A stretch of 64,000 nt of DNA from Citreicoccus inhibens (GCF_019039035.1 NZ_JAHNZT010000016.1:62001-126000), one strand, 5' to 3'; shown: positions 35,767-46,187, numbered from the stretch's first letter. Translations and numbers: made by a program. Notes: generated by a model from the letters alone, not told the origin.

Positions 35767-38577
35767 TCCCAGCAGCGCCTGGACTTGCTCGTCCGAGAGC
35801 TGCTCCAGCATTTCGAGCTGTCCCGCCAGCGCATCCGCGTCCTCCGCCAGTGCCCCGACGAGCGTGTCCGCCACTCGGGGCGCGGGCGGTGCGGGCTGCT
35901 CGAACCAGTAGCGGCTGCGCTGGAAGCAGCTCGTGGGGAGCACGACCTTGTCGCGGCGCTGCTCGCGATAGAGGTCCTTCCAGGAGACCTCCGCGCCGAG
36001 CGCCACCAGCCCTCCCAGACAGGCCATGAGCGCCGCCCGGCCGTCCTGGCCTCCTCGCATGGGGAAGACGTTGGGCGGGTCGGAAACCAAGCGGAGCCGC
36101 GCCGCGAGGGGCGCCCAGCCCGTGCCAGTCCCCAGCTCCACGCCGCCGCTCAGCTCCTGTCGGCGCAGCTCCTCCACGACGGGGGTGAGCCGCGCCAGGG
36201 CTCCGGCTCGCGCGACCCAGGAGGGGCCGACGAGGAACGAACTCCAGGGCGCGCGGGGATGATCCGCGCCGTTCGCGCGTGCGGCCGCGAAGAGTGCCTC
36301 ACGCGCCGCGCCCCAGACCTCCGGGCTCCAGGCGTGCGAGGACTCACGCAGCTCGAACGACGCGCCTCGGCTGCGCAGGTCGGCCGCGAGCGCATCGACT
36401 TGCGCGCGCTCACCCGAGAAGTGGCCTCGGCCGTCCACGGACACGCCCACCCAACTGACGTCGGGATGCAGGGCCAACGTGGCCTCGTGCGACTCGAAGG
36501 CTTCGAGCGTCAGCATCGCTCCCGGCGCGGAGCGCTCCAGGCGTTCGGCCAGGGCCGCGACGTGGCGCATCCCGTCCTCCCACGACATCGCGCCGGCCGC
36601 GCACGCTGCCGCGAACTCCCCCGCGCCGATGCCCGCGAGGCATGCGGGCGTGATGCCCCAGTCCTTCCAGAGGCGCACGAGGCCGGCCTGCAACGCGAAC
36701 AGTCCAGGCAGGGCGACTCGCGGAGGAAGCGTTGCGGAGTCCTCGCCCCTCGCGGCGAGCAGCGCGTCGAGGAGGGGCCGCCCCAGCGCGCTCTCGCAGC
36801 GCTTCACGGCCTCGCGGAAGGATGGTTCGGACTCCAGGAGCGCGCTGCCCCACTCCAGCCCCTCCCCGTTCGCGCCCCCGAAGAGGAAGAGGAGCCGAGG
36901 GCGTTGCCTGCCGGTGCCTGCCCATCTCCCCGCGCCAGCCTCGGTGCCGTCGATGAAGGCCGCGAGACTCCGTCGGGCCTCGGCGGCATTCGAGGCCACC
37001 AGCGCGAGTCGATGGCTGAACGTCACGCGCCCGGTGTTCGCGGTGAAGCAGACGTTCGCGAACGGGGCGGGCGAGGCATCGTCCGGGGACAGGTGCGTCA
37101 CGTACCGCTGCGCCAGCTCGCGCAGCGCGGGGGCCGTCCTCGCCGACAACGTGAGGAGCTGCGTCGCGGGAAGCTCCGCCGACGGCTCGCCTTCCAGGGT
37201 GGGAGCCTCTTCGATGAGCACGTGCGCGTTGGCGCCGTTGAAGCCGAACGCGGTCACCCCAGCGATGCGCCGCTGCGCACCCCGCGTCCAGGGCGTGGCG
37301 CTCCGGGTGACGCTCACGGGCAGCTCGCTCCAGCGGATGTTGGGGTTGGGCGTCTCCAGGTTGAGGTGCGCGGGGAGTCGCTCGTGCTGGAGCGCGAGCA
37401 CGACCTTGATGATGCCCGCGACGCCCGCCGCGCCCTCGGTGTGACCGATGTTGGTCTTCACCGAGCCGACGAGCACGGGGTTGTCGCGCGTGCGCCCAGG
37501 GCCGAAGACGCGACCGAGCGCCTCCATCTCGATGGGGTCGCCAATGGCCGTCCCGGTTCCGTGCGCCTCCAGGTAGCTCACCTGGGCGGGCTCGACTCCG
37601 CCGGCCTGGAGCGCGGCCCGCATCACCTTGGCCAGCGCGGTTCCGTTGGGGACCGTGAGGCCGCTGGACTGGCCGCTGTGGTTCGTCGCGGAGCCTCGGA
37701 CGAGCGCGAGGATGGGGTCGCCATCCGCCAGCGCGTCCGAGAGCCGCTTGAGGACGAGCATCCCGCAGCCTTCGCCCCGGACGAAGCCATCCGCCCCCGC
37801 GTCGAACGTGCTGCATCGGCCCTTCACGGAGAGCATCCGCATCGCGCAGTTCACCACGGAGGTGAGCGGCGAGAGGACCAGGCTGATGCCACCCGCCAGC
37901 GCGAGGTCGCACTCGCGCGTGCGCAGGCTCTGACACGCGAGGTGCACGCTGACCAAGGAGGACGAGCAGGCCGCGTCCACCGCGAGCGTCGGGCCTTGGA
38001 GCCCGAGGATGTACGCGAGCCGCCCCGCCGCGACGCTCAGCCCGGAGCCCGAGGCGGTGTGCAGATCAATCTGCGTCGCGTCCTTCATCAGGTGCGAGAA
38101 GTCCTCGTTCATCATCCCGACGAAGACGCCGGTGGAGCTTCCCTTCAGGTCGGTCGCGGACAGGCCCGCGCGCTCCAGCGCCTCCCAGGAGACCTCCAGG
38201 AGCAACCGCTGATGCGGATCCATCCGCGCGGCCTCGCGGGGCGAGATGCCGAAGAACTGCGGGTCAAAGTCCTCCACGCCTTGGATGAACGAGCCGTGGC
38301 GGGTGTACATCTTCCCAGGCGTGCCCGGCGTGGGGTCGTAGTACGCGTCCAGGTCCCAGCGCGACGCGGGGATGGTCGAGATGGCGTCGCGACCCTGGTC
38401 GAGCAGCTCCCAGAAGGACTCGGGGGTGTCCGCTCCGCCGGGGAAGCGCAAGCCCATGCCGATGATGGCGATGGGCTCGCTCAGCGCGAGGGCCAGCTTG
38501 GGTTGGAGCTTGCGCGCCGCCAGCGCCAGCTTGAGCGGCGGCAACTCGGAGATGCGAGGCGAGGAATCCGTCGTCAT
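35746..38577 (-). CDS. Polyketide synthase: active KS with dead AT, no ACP
   Basis: 943 residues. An N-terminal docking helix (ISELPPLKLALAARKLQPKL) precedes a complete KS (about 34-455) with Cys204 in DAACSSS, His in EAHGTGT and KTNIGH. The following AT (about 560-880) has lost its catalytic residues: GHSxGE is GIGAGE (649-654) and HAFH is HAWS (748-751); the entry FTGQG is FGGANG. No DH, KR or ACP follows; the protein ends with an acidic docking-like tail LEQLSDEQVQALLGL. A functional partner would need an ACP and acyl supply in trans, possibly the free ACP at 35455. Last gene of the minus-strand operon, 21 bases after the previous PKS. Confidence 0.9.
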   Translation of the reverse strand: MTTDSSPRISELPPLKLALAARKLQPKLALALSEPIAIIGMGLRFPGGADTPESFWELLDQGRDAISTIPASRWDLDAYYDPTPGTPGKMYTRHGSFIQGVEDFDPQFFGISPREAARMDPHQRLLLEVSWEALERAGLSATDLKGSSTGVFVGMMNEDFSHLMKDATQIDLHTASGSGLSVAAGRLAYILGLQGPTLAVDAACSSSLVSVHLACQSLRTRECDLALAGGISLVLSPLTSVVNCAMRMLSVKGRCSTFDAGADGFVRGEGCGMLVLKRLSDALADGDPILALVRGSATNHSGQSSGLTVPNGTALAKVMRAALQAGGVEPAQVSYLEAHGTGTAIGDPIEMEALGRVFGPGRTRDNPVLVGSVKTNIGHTEGAAGVAGIIKVVLALQHERLPAHLNLETPNPNIRWSELPVSVTRSATPWTRGAQRRIAGVTAFGFNGANAHVLIEEAPTLEGEPSAELPATQLLTLSARTAPALRELAQRYVTHLSPDDASPAPFANVCFTANTGRVTFSHRLALVASNAAEARRSLAAFIDGTEAGAGRWAGTGRQRPRLLFLFGGANGEGLEWGSALLESEPSFREAVKRCESALGRPLLDALLAARGEDSATLPPRVALPGLFALQAGLVRLWKDWGITPACLAGIGAGEFAAACAAGAMSWEDGMRHVAALAERLERSAPGAMLTLEAFESHEATLALHPDVSWVGVSVDGRGHFSGERAQVDALAADLRSRGASFELRESSHAWSPEVWGAAREALFAAARANGADHPRAPWSSFLVGPSWVARAGALARLTPVVEELRRQELSGGVELGTGTGWAPLAARLRLVSDPPNVFPMRGGQDGRAALMACLGGLVALGAEVSWKDLYREQRRDKVVLPTSCFQRSRYWFEQPAPPAPRVADTLVGALAEDADALAGQLEMLEQLSDEQVQALLGLQKDSP

Positions 38578-38598
38578 GGGTGTCTTTCGAGGCGAGGC

Positions 38599-41500
38599 TC
38601 AGCGGGAGCGGCGCAGCATGGCCTGCACCTGCCCGTCATCCAGGTCGTCCACGTCCGCGAGCAGTGCGTCCACCTCCGCGTCCTCGGCGACCTTGCGTTC
38701 CTTCGAGGCGTCGCGCAGGCCGAGGACCTCGACCGCGAGGTGCTCGGTGAGCGCGTTCACGGTGGGGTTGTCGAACGCCACGGTGGCGGGCAGCGAGGCC
38801 CCCAGGCTGCGCTGGAGGACGTTGCGCAGCTCGACAGACATCAGCGAGTCCATGCCGAGATCGAAGAAGCCCTGGGCAGGGTCGAGCGGTTCGAGGGCGG
38901 GCCGGCCCAACACCCCATTCACCAACGTGCCCACATGGGCCCGCAGCGCGGCGCGGCGCTCATCGGGTGGCAGGCGATCCAGTTTCGCGCGCAGGTTCTC
39001 CACCGTCGCTGCTGCCGCGGGCTGGAGGAAGCCCTCGTAGAGCGGCAGCCGGCCATGGCGGCCCAGCACCTCCCAATCCACTGGGAGGATGCCAAGCTGC
39101 CCGCGCAGCGACAGGGCTTGCTCCAGCACCCGAAGGCCCTCCTCGGGAGGGATGACGCCGAAGCCCAGCATCTCCATGCGCCGCTGGAGCTGGGCCTCGG
39201 AGGCCGCGCCCACTTCCGCCCAGGCGCCCCAGTTCATGCTCAGGCCCGGTAACCCCGAGGCGACGCGCAGCTGCGCCAGCCCGTCCAGGAAGGCATTGGC
39301 CGCCACATAGCCCGCCTGCCCCGCCGAGCCGATCAACGAGGCGGCCGACGAGAACAGGATGAAGAAGTCCAGCTGCGTCTCGCGAAGCGCCTGGTGCAGA
39401 TTCCAGCCGCCAGCGACCTTCGCGGCGAAGACCGTCGCGAAGCGCTCGGGCGTCATCTGCATGAACAGGCCATCGTCGATGACACCCGCCGCATGCAGGA
39501 CCCCGCGCAGTGGCGGACGGCCCTTCAGGCCCGCATCCAGGCACTGCTGAAGCGACTCCGCCCGCGACACATCGCATGCGAAGACGTGGACCTCCACGCC
39601 GCGCGCCTTCAACGCGTCGAGCCGCGCGCGCGCTTCCACCTGAGGCTCGCGCCGCCCGAGCAGGACAAGGTGCCGCGCGCCCCGCTCCGCGAGCCGCTCC
39701 ACCACGGCCAATCCCAGACCTCCGAACGCCCCGGTGACGAGGTAGCTCGCGTCTGGGCTCAGCGTGGGCTCCGGCTCGGACATCGCCACGCGGCGACTGC
39801 GCGCCAGACGGGCCACGCGACGCGACTCTCCGCGCCACACAATCTCCTCCTCCGCGCCGCTGCCGAACAGCTCGGCCTGGAGGTGCTCGACGTCGCGTTC
39901 GGAGGCTCGCGGACTCAGGTCCACGCGGCGGCAGTGAAGCTCCGGATGCTCGCGAGCAATGGCCTTGCCCAGGCCCCACAGCGCCGCGCCCTCCAGATGC
40001 TCCACCGATTCACGCTCCAACACGGACTGCGAGCCGCGCGTCACCAGCCAGAGGGACGTCGGCGCCTGCTTCTGCGCCCGAATGAGTGACTGCGCGAGCT
40101 TCAACACCCGCGAGCCCTGCGCCAGGACAGCGTCCGGAACAGCCGAACCTCGCGCCGCATCCTCCAGGCTCCACAGGTCAATGACGTGCAGGGGCGACGT
40201 GGCGTCTCGCTTCGCGAGCAACGCCTCCACGCGCGCCTCGTCGGACTCGGTGGCCGTGGCACCTCGCGCCACGGTCACGACACGCCAACCCTTTGCTTCG
40301 AGCCGGTCGGCCAGCGCGCGCCCCAGACCTCGCGCCTCCGCGAGGATGAGGCACTGCGCGGGCTCGGGCGGAGTCGTGGTCGCGGCGAGAGGAGCTTCCC
40401 GCCACGCCAGCTCATAGAGCCAGTTGCGCAGGCGCTTGCCGCGCGCGCCCAGGAACCCCTCGCGGGTGACTCGCCGCAGACGCAGGCGCTCGACCTCCGC
40501 GACGCGCTCGCCCTCCGGAGTGAGCAACACGAGGTCGCAGGCGTACCCCGGCCCCGAGGGCTCGTCGGTCCGCGAGACCTTCGCGTGCACCCACACCTCC
40601 TTCGCACCCGGGTTCCACACGCGCACCGCGCCGACTCCGGCGGGGAGGTAGGCCGCGTCCGCCGACTCCTCCACCACGGCCCCCACCATCTGGAAGCACG
40701 CATCGAGGAGCGCGGGCGGCAAGGCGTAGCGGCCCGCGTCCGCGATGGCCGCGCCCTCCAGTGCAAGCCGCGCGAGCACGGCGCCGTCCCCAGTCCACAG
40801 GCCCCGGATGGCGCGGAAGCTGGGGCCATAGGCGAGCCCCGCGCGCTGGAGCTTCGCGTAGTAGCCCTCGACGTCCACCTCTTGAACAAGCTCGCCTTGG
40901 AGTCGTGCGAGGTCCACGCGAGCCCCCGACGCAGCGGGCGTCGAGGACAGGCGTCCGTGCGCGTGGAGCGTCCAGGTCGGCTCGGGCTCGCCCTGAGAAT
41001 CGTCCTGACTGAAGATTTCAAATCGCCCCGCGCGATCGCCCTCGGGGGTGTAGAGGAGTTGCAGGCGTCGCTCCGTTGCATCCGCGAACAGGAGCGCTTG
41101 CGCGAACGTCACCTCGTCCAGCCGTGCCTGCCCCGCGCCCAGCACCGCCGCGCCGGCTGCGAGCCCCATCTCGACATACGCGGCCCCTGGCATCACGACC
41201 TGACCGAAGACGCTGTGGTCGCGCAGGAACGCGGGCCGAGATGGCGCCACGAAGGACTCGAACGCGCGCACCTGTCCTGGCGAAGCCTGACGACGTCCCA
41301 GCAAGGGATGAACCTGCTCGGTCCCTGCGGTGTCCCGCGCACGCGTCCCCTGTCGATCCCACTCCGTACCCGCGAGCTCCATCCAGTACTTCCTCCGCTG
41401 AAAGGGATAGGTGGGAAGCGCTGCCTTGCGCCGATCCCATCCTTCATCGAGTCCCGCCCACCGCACCGGTGCGCCGGCGACATAGAGGGACGCCAGTCCC

Positions 41501-44133
41501 TCCAACATCTGCTTCCAATCCGAGTGCTCGGGCCGAAGGCTGGCCACCCACTTCGGGCCTTCGCGCGAGAGGCACTCCTGCCCCAAGGTCAGCAGCGTGG
41601 GACGAGGCCCCAGCTCCACGAAGCACTGGATGCCCGCGCGCTCCAGCGTCTCCATGCCGCGCGCGAACAGCACGGGCTGGCGCAAGTGGTCCACCCAGTA
41701 CCGAGGCCGGGTTACTTCCTGCCCCGCCTCCTCGCCGCTCACATTGGAGATGAGCGGAATGGACGGCGGCTGTAGCCGCACCTTCGCCACCGCGCGCTCG
41801 AACGCATCGAGGATGGGGTCCATCCGCGCGGAGTGGAACGCGTGAGAGACCCGCAGCAGCGTGCCTCGCTTGCCGTCGCGCGCCAGCTCCGCGAGGCAGT
41901 CGCGCACCGCGTCCTCGTCCCCCGAGAGCACCACGCTGCGCGGACCGTTGATGGCGGCGAGCGACACCCGCCGGCCGTGCTTGGACAGCAGCGCCTCCGC
42001 CGTCACCGCGTCGGTGGAGACCGCGGCCATGGCACCGCCCGCCGGCAACGACTGCATCAGCCGGGCGCGCGTGGCGATCAGCTCCAACCCTTCTTCCAAG
42101 GTGAAGACGCCGGCCACACACGCGGCCACGAACTCGCCCACCGAGTGCCCCATCACGGCCTCGGGCGTCAGCCCCCACTGCATCCACACCTGGGCCAGCG
42201 CGTACTCGAGCGCGAACAGCGCGGGCTGCGTGCACCCCGTCTCATCCAGCCGGGCCCGGGCACGCTCGTCCCGCGCGGCGGGATAGAGCAACGAGGTGAG
42301 GGATTGCCCCAGCATCGGCGCGAGCACTTCGTCGCACCGGAGCAGCGTGCGCCGGAACAGCGGCTCGGTGCGGAACAGCTCCTCGCCCATGCCCAGCCAC
42401 TGCGCGCCCTGCCCCGTGAAGAGGAAGGCGCAACGAGGCGTGCCCTCCTGCTTCCCCTGGAACATCGACGGCGCGGGCTGCCCCTGCTGGAACGCGCGCA
42501 GTTGCTCGCGCATCACCTCGCGCGAGGCGCCCACCAGCGCGAGCCGATGCCGGAAGTGGGTGCGGCCGGTGTTGGCGGTGAAGCAGACGTCCTCCAGCGG
42601 CTCGGACGAGGGCGCGCCGAGCGCCTCCTCGTAGCGCTGGGCGAGTGCGCCGAGCGCCTCCGGGCTCCGCGCGGACAGGGTCAGCACCTGGACGGGGCGA
42701 GGGTTCGGCTCGGGCTCACGCGGAGCCTCGGCGGGTGCCTCCTCGACGAGGACGTGCGCGTTGACGCCGCTCAGTCCGAAGCCGCTGATGCCCGCCACCC
42801 GGGGCGCCTCGCCCGCTGGCCACGGGGTCAGCCGCGTGGGGATGGTGAGGCGCAGCCGGGCCCAGTCCACCGCGGGGTTGGGCTGACGCAGGTGGAGATG
42901 GGGCGGCAGCTCGCCATGGCGCAGCGACAGGGCGACCTTGATGAGTCCGGCCGCGCCCGCCGCGGACTCCAGGTGCCCCAGGTTCGTCTTCACCGAGCCG
43001 ACCTTCAGGAGCCCCTCGGGCCCGCGCCCCTCGCCGAGTACGGCGTCCAGGGCACGCAGCTCGATGGGGTCGCCCAGCGGAGTCCCCGTGCCGTGTGCCT
43101 CGATGTACTGCACGTCCGCGGGCTTGAGCCCCGCTGAGTCGAGCGCCTTGCGCAAGAGCTTCTCCTGCGCGGGGCCGTGCGGCACGGTGAGTCCGCCGCT
43201 CGGCCCATCATGATTCACGGCCGAGCCTCGGACGAGCGCGAGGATGCGGTCCTTGTCGCGGCGGGCATCCGACAGCCGCTTGAGGACGAGCACGCCGCAC
43301 CCCTCGCCGCGCCCGTAGCCGTTGGCCGAGGCGTCGAACGTCTTCGAGCGCCCGTCCGGCGCGAGGGCCCGCATCTTCGACAGGACGATGTTGTTGTCCG
43401 GATGGAGAATGAGGTTCACCCCACCCGCGAGCGCCAGGGAGCACTCGCCCTGGCGCAAGGCCTGCGCCGCGAGGTGCACGGACACGAGCGCGGACGAGCA
43501 CGCCGTGGCCACCACCATCGAGGGGCCTTGCAATCCCAAGACATACGAGACACGGCCCGCCGAGAAGCTCAGCTCATTGCCGGTGCCCATATACGGCAGG
43601 TCCCCGGTCTTGATGGCATTGAAGGGGACGCGGCCGTAATCACTGCTCAAGAAGCCGACATAGACGCCGGTCTCGCTGCCCGCGAGCGAGCCTGGGGCGA
43701 TGCCGGCGTCCTCCAAGGCCTCCCACGCGACCTCCAGCATGAGCCGCTGCTGGGGGTCCACGTAGCTGGCCTCGCGGGGCGAGAGCCCGAAGAACTCGGA
43801 GTCGAACCCCGCGATGGGCTGCGCGAGGAAGCCCCCCTCCCGCACGCTCATCTTCCAGGCCGCGTCCGGGTCCTGGGCGTAATAGGCGTCCGCATCCCAA
43901 CGATCCGCGGGCACCGGCCCCACCGCGTCGGTGCCCGAGCGCAACAGCTCCCAGTACTGGCGCGGACTGTCCGCGCCGCCCGGGAAACGGCAGCCCATCC
44001 CGATGATGGCGATGGGCTCCGAGCGTGCCTGTTCCAGGCCCTCCACGCGCGCGCGGAGGGTCTTGATGGCCAGCGCCGCCCGCTGAAGGGGCGTCATCGC
44101 CTCCGGCGAGGAGGAGGTCGGATCGTTGGGCAT
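38599..44133 (-). CDS. Type I polyketide synthase module KS-AT-DH-KR-ACP
   Basis: 1844 residues. A coiled docking helix (residues 14-36) comes first. KS about 38-465 with Cys212 in ATACSSA, EAHGTGT and KTNLGH. AT about 565-860 with GHSVGE and the malonyl-type HAFH. DH about 945-1210 with HSVFGQVVMP and LLDACFQ. A structural KR half and catalytic KR to about 1690 with GAFGGLG, IDDG and Tyr in GQAGYVAANAF. ACP about 1730-1800 with GMDSL. The C-terminus is acidic (AEDAEVDALLADVDDLDDGQ), a likely docking tail. It extends a chain by one malonate and leaves a double bond. 9 bases follow the radical SAM gene. Confidence 0.95.
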   Translation of the reverse strand: MPNDPTSSSPEAMTPLQRAALAIKTLRARVEGLEQARSEPIAIIGMGCRFPGGADSPRQYWELLRSGTDAVGPVPADRWDADAYYAQDPDAAWKMSVREGGFLAQPIAGFDSEFFGLSPREASYVDPQQRLMLEVAWEALEDAGIAPGSLAGSETGVYVGFLSSDYGRVPFNAIKTGDLPYMGTGNELSFSAGRVSYVLGLQGPSMVVATACSSALVSVHLAAQALRQGECSLALAGGVNLILHPDNNIVLSKMRALAPDGRSKTFDASANGYGRGEGCGVLVLKRLSDARRDKDRILALVRGSAVNHDGPSGGLTVPHGPAQEKLLRKALDSAGLKPADVQYIEAHGTGTPLGDPIELRALDAVLGEGRGPEGLLKVGSVKTNLGHLESAAGAAGLIKVALSLRHGELPPHLHLRQPNPAVDWARLRLTIPTRLTPWPAGEAPRVAGISGFGLSGVNAHVLVEEAPAEAPREPEPNPRPVQVLTLSARSPEALGALAQRYEEALGAPSSEPLEDVCFTANTGRTHFRHRLALVGASREVMREQLRAFQQGQPAPSMFQGKQEGTPRCAFLFTGQGAQWLGMGEELFRTEPLFRRTLLRCDEVLAPMLGQSLTSLLYPAARDERARARLDETGCTQPALFALEYALAQVWMQWGLTPEAVMGHSVGEFVAACVAGVFTLEEGLELIATRARLMQSLPAGGAMAAVSTDAVTAEALLSKHGRRVSLAAINGPRSVVLSGDEDAVRDCLAELARDGKRGTLLRVSHAFHSARMDPILDAFERAVAKVRLQPPSIPLISNVSGEEAGQEVTRPRYWVDHLRQPVLFARGMETLERAGIQCFVELGPRPTLLTLGQECLSREGPKWVASLRPEHSDWKQMLEGLASLYVAGAPVRWAGLDEGWDRRKAALPTYPFQRRKYWMELAGTEWDRQGTRARDTAGTEQVHPLLGRRQASPGQVRAFESFVAPSRPAFLRDHSVFGQVVMPGAAYVEMGLAAGAAVLGAGQARLDEVTFAQALLFADATERRLQLLYTPEGDRAGRFEIFSQDDSQGEPEPTWTLHAHGRLSSTPAASGARVDLARLQGELVQEVDVEGYYAKLQRAGLAYGPSFRAIRGLWTGDGAVLARLALEGAAIADAGRYALPPALLDACFQMVGAVVEESADAAYLPAGVGAVRVWNPGAKEVWVHAKVSRTDEPSGPGYACDLVLLTPEGERVAEVERLRLRRVTREGFLGARGKRLRNWLYELAWREAPLAATTTPPEPAQCLILAEARGLGRALADRLEAKGWRVVTVARGATATESDEARVEALLAKRDATSPLHVIDLWSLEDAARGSAVPDAVLAQGSRVLKLAQSLIRAQKQAPTSLWLVTRGSQSVLERESVEHLEGAALWGLGKAIAREHPELHCRRVDLSPRASERDVEHLQAELFGSGAEEEIVWRGESRRVARLARSRRVAMSEPEPTLSPDASYLVTGAFGGLGLAVVERLAERGARHLVLLGRREPQVEARARLDALKARGVEVHVFACDVSRAESLQQCLDAGLKGRPPLRGVLHAAGVIDDGLFMQMTPERFATVFAAKVAGGWNLHQALRETQLDFFILFSSAASLIGSAGQAGYVAANAFLDGLAQLRVASGLPGLSMNWGAWAEVGAASEAQLQRRMEMLGFGVIPPEEGLRVLEQALSLRGQLGILPVDWEVLGRHGRLPLYEGFLQPAAAATVENLRAKLDRLPPDERRAALRAHVGTLVNGVLGRPALEPLDPAQGFFDLGMDSLMSVELRNVLQRSLGASLPATVAFDNPTVNALTEHLAVEVLGLRDASKERKVAEDAEVDALLADVDDLDDGQVQAMLRRSR

Positions 44134-44142
44134 CGTGTCGAC

Positions 44143-46167
44143 CTAGTGTCCTGCGGTGGCGAGTGCAGGCCCCGGGCTCACGGCTGGACGGGCGCCCATG
44201 CTCTTCCAGTCAATCGTCCCGAGCTGCGCGGCGATCTTCAGGTCGATGATGCGCTGACGCTCACCTCGGTCCAGGACGATGCTGAGGTAGCGCGCGCCCT
44301 CGCTGATGATCCAATTGCGCTCGACGAAGCTCGCGAGCAACGCGTCGAAGTCCGCCTCCGACAGCGGCCCGCCCTCGCGGCCCTCGTTGACGTGCGCCAG
44401 CGCGGAGCGCGAACTCTGGATGGAGTCCATGAACTTGAGCAGCCGCAAGCCGTCCGCGGTCAGCGGTGTCTCGCGCGACGCGCCGTCGCGCGAGTCGAGG
44501 ATGAACGTCTTGCTGCCCTCGGTCTTGAGCTCCAGCGTCACGCCTCGGCTGTAGCCGTCGCGCCACTGCTCGGTGCGCTTGAGGGTGTCCTGGAGATAGA
44601 CGGTCGGGTCGCGCTCGTCCTCGTGGTCGTAGTCGAAGTAGTAGGCGATGCGGCGCCGCTCCTCGGGGGGGAGCTGCGCGTAGACGTAGTCGTAGGACCA
44701 CTTCTGGCGGACGTTCTTGAGCTTGTACTTCTCCGGGCTCTTCCAGTACGGCGCGAAACGATCCAACCGGATCTTCCCGGCTCCGCCCGGCGGCGGCAGG
44801 TGAAACAGCGAGGGCATCAGCTCCGCCATCGCCGCGTACTCAGACGGCAGCTCTCCCGGGAAGCCGAAGAGGATGTTCCAGTTGACGTTGATCGCGAACT
44901 CCTCGCACCACTTGATGAGCTGGATGTTCTGGAGACGGGTGGTCCCCTTGTCCATCAGCTCCAGCACCGCCGTGCTGAGGCTCTCGATGCCCGGCTGGAG
45001 TTCGGTGACGCCGCCCGCGACCATGAGCTCCAACTGATCTTTGCGCAGGTTGCTCTTGGTCTCGTAGAACATCGTCAGCTCATCACCTTGCGTGATGAGG
45101 GCCGGGAACACCGACTTGATGTATTTCAAGTCGAGGATGTTGTCGGCCATCATGAAGAAGTTGAAGCCATACTTCCGAGACAGCGTGCGCATCTCCTGGA
45201 CGAAGCGGCCCGGGTCCTTGCTGCGATAGGCCATGCCAGAGCCGTTGAGGCCGCAGAACGTGCAGTGCGCCTTGGCGCCCCACCAGCAGCCGCGCGACGA
45301 CTCGGCCGTGAGGTTGGCGCGCTTCGCCATGGGCATGTCCTTGATGGCCGCGAAGTAGTGATCGAAGTCGGGCATGGGCAGTGAGTCCATGTTTTCGATC
45401 TGCGGCGCCGCCACGTAGCGCGGCTGGGGACGCCCTCCGCTCTTCTCCAGCACGTTCTGCACGAGGCTCAGGATGACGCCCTCTCCCTCGCCGGACACCA
45501 CGTGGTCCATGAACGGGAAGTTGTCCGCGAGGGCCTTGCCCATGTCCGCCTCGCAGTTGGCGCCGCCCATGATGAGCGTCAGCTCCTCACGGGGCCGCAG
45601 CCGACGCAGCTCCTTGGCCAGCGCCAGCGACGCCAGGCTCTGCTGGAAGGTGGACGTGAAGCCGATGACGCGGGGGTTGTCGCGGAGGATCTCCTGCGCC
45701 CACTGCTTCACGATGCGCGGGCTGTCCTCGCGCAGCGCGCGGATGAGCTCGCGGGCCCGGCCCCAGTGCAGGGCCTGCTCGCGGCGCGCGCCACCGCCCG
45801 AGCTGGCGCCCTCCGTGTGTTGTTTCACCTCGAGGAGCGGCGTGAGCCGGTCCGCATACTCCTCCCAGTTCGACGCCGCGTCGCCCCAGAGCGCCGGCGC
45901 GAAGACCATCTCCCCCAACAGCAGGTCCGGCGACGCGGGGAGGAAGGCCATCTCACCGGCGAGGATCTCCGGGGGCGTGGCGTAGGACAGGTAGTAATAC
46001 AGCTCCCAGCCAATCTGACGCATGAACTGCACGTTCAAATACTGCACATCCGCGCGGATGCCGTTCTGCTGGAGGAGGCTGAGCATCGTGCTGACGCCGA
46101 GGGCGGGCTGATGCTCGGGGAGGAACGGCGCGACGACGAATCGGACTTGAATGGAATCACCAGACAC
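44143..46167 (-). CDS. B12-binding radical SAM protein of the RiPP-maturation type
   Basis: 674 residues from a GTG at 46167 with AAGGAG 6 bases upstream. Residues 5-245 form a cobalamin-binding-like domain (RFVVAPFLPEHQPALGVSTM, VIGFTSTFQQSLASLALAKE, ELTLIMGGANCEADMG, VVSGEGEGVI). The radical SAM core starts SSRGCWWGAKAHCTFCGLNG, with Cys294, Cys302 and Cys305 in a C-x7-C-x2-C arrangement. This WWG...CTFCGLNG motif is that of ribosomal-peptide maturation radical SAM protein 1. Such enzymes make methyl transfers or other radical changes on peptides. No precursor peptide gene is nearby; the substrate here is presumably a carrier-bound intermediate or the final product. It sits between two PKS genes in one operon. 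Confidence 0.9.
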   Translation of the reverse strand: MSGDSIQVRFVVAPFLPEHQPALGVSTMLSLLQQNGIRADVQYLNVQFMRQIGWELYYYLSYATPPEILAGEMAFLPASPDLLLGEMVFAPALWGDAASNWEEYADRLTPLLEVKQHTEGASSGGGARREQALHWGRARELIRALREDSPRIVKQWAQEILRDNPRVIGFTSTFQQSLASLALAKELRRLRPREELTLIMGGANCEADMGKALADNFPFMDHVVSGEGEGVILSLVQNVLEKSGGRPQPRYVAAPQIENMDSLPMPDFDHYFAAIKDMPMAKRANLTAESSRGCWWGAKAHCTFCGLNGSGMAYRSKDPGRFVQEMRTLSRKYGFNFFMMADNILDLKYIKSVFPALITQGDELTMFYETKSNLRKDQLELMVAGGVTELQPGIESLSTAVLELMDKGTTRLQNIQLIKWCEEFAINVNWNILFGFPGELPSEYAAMAELMPSLFHLPPPGGAGKIRLDRFAPYWKSPEKYKLKNVRQKWSYDYVYAQLPPEERRRIAYYFDYDHEDERDPTVYLQDTLKRTEQWRDGYSRGVTLELKTEGSKTFILDSRDGASRETPLTADGLRLLKFMDSIQSSRSALAHVNEGREGGPLSEADFDALLASFVERNWIISEGARYLSIVLDRGERQRIIDLKIAAQLGTIDWKSMGARPAVSPGPALATAGH

Positions 46168-46187
46168 ATCCAGCTCCTTTGAAGGAT

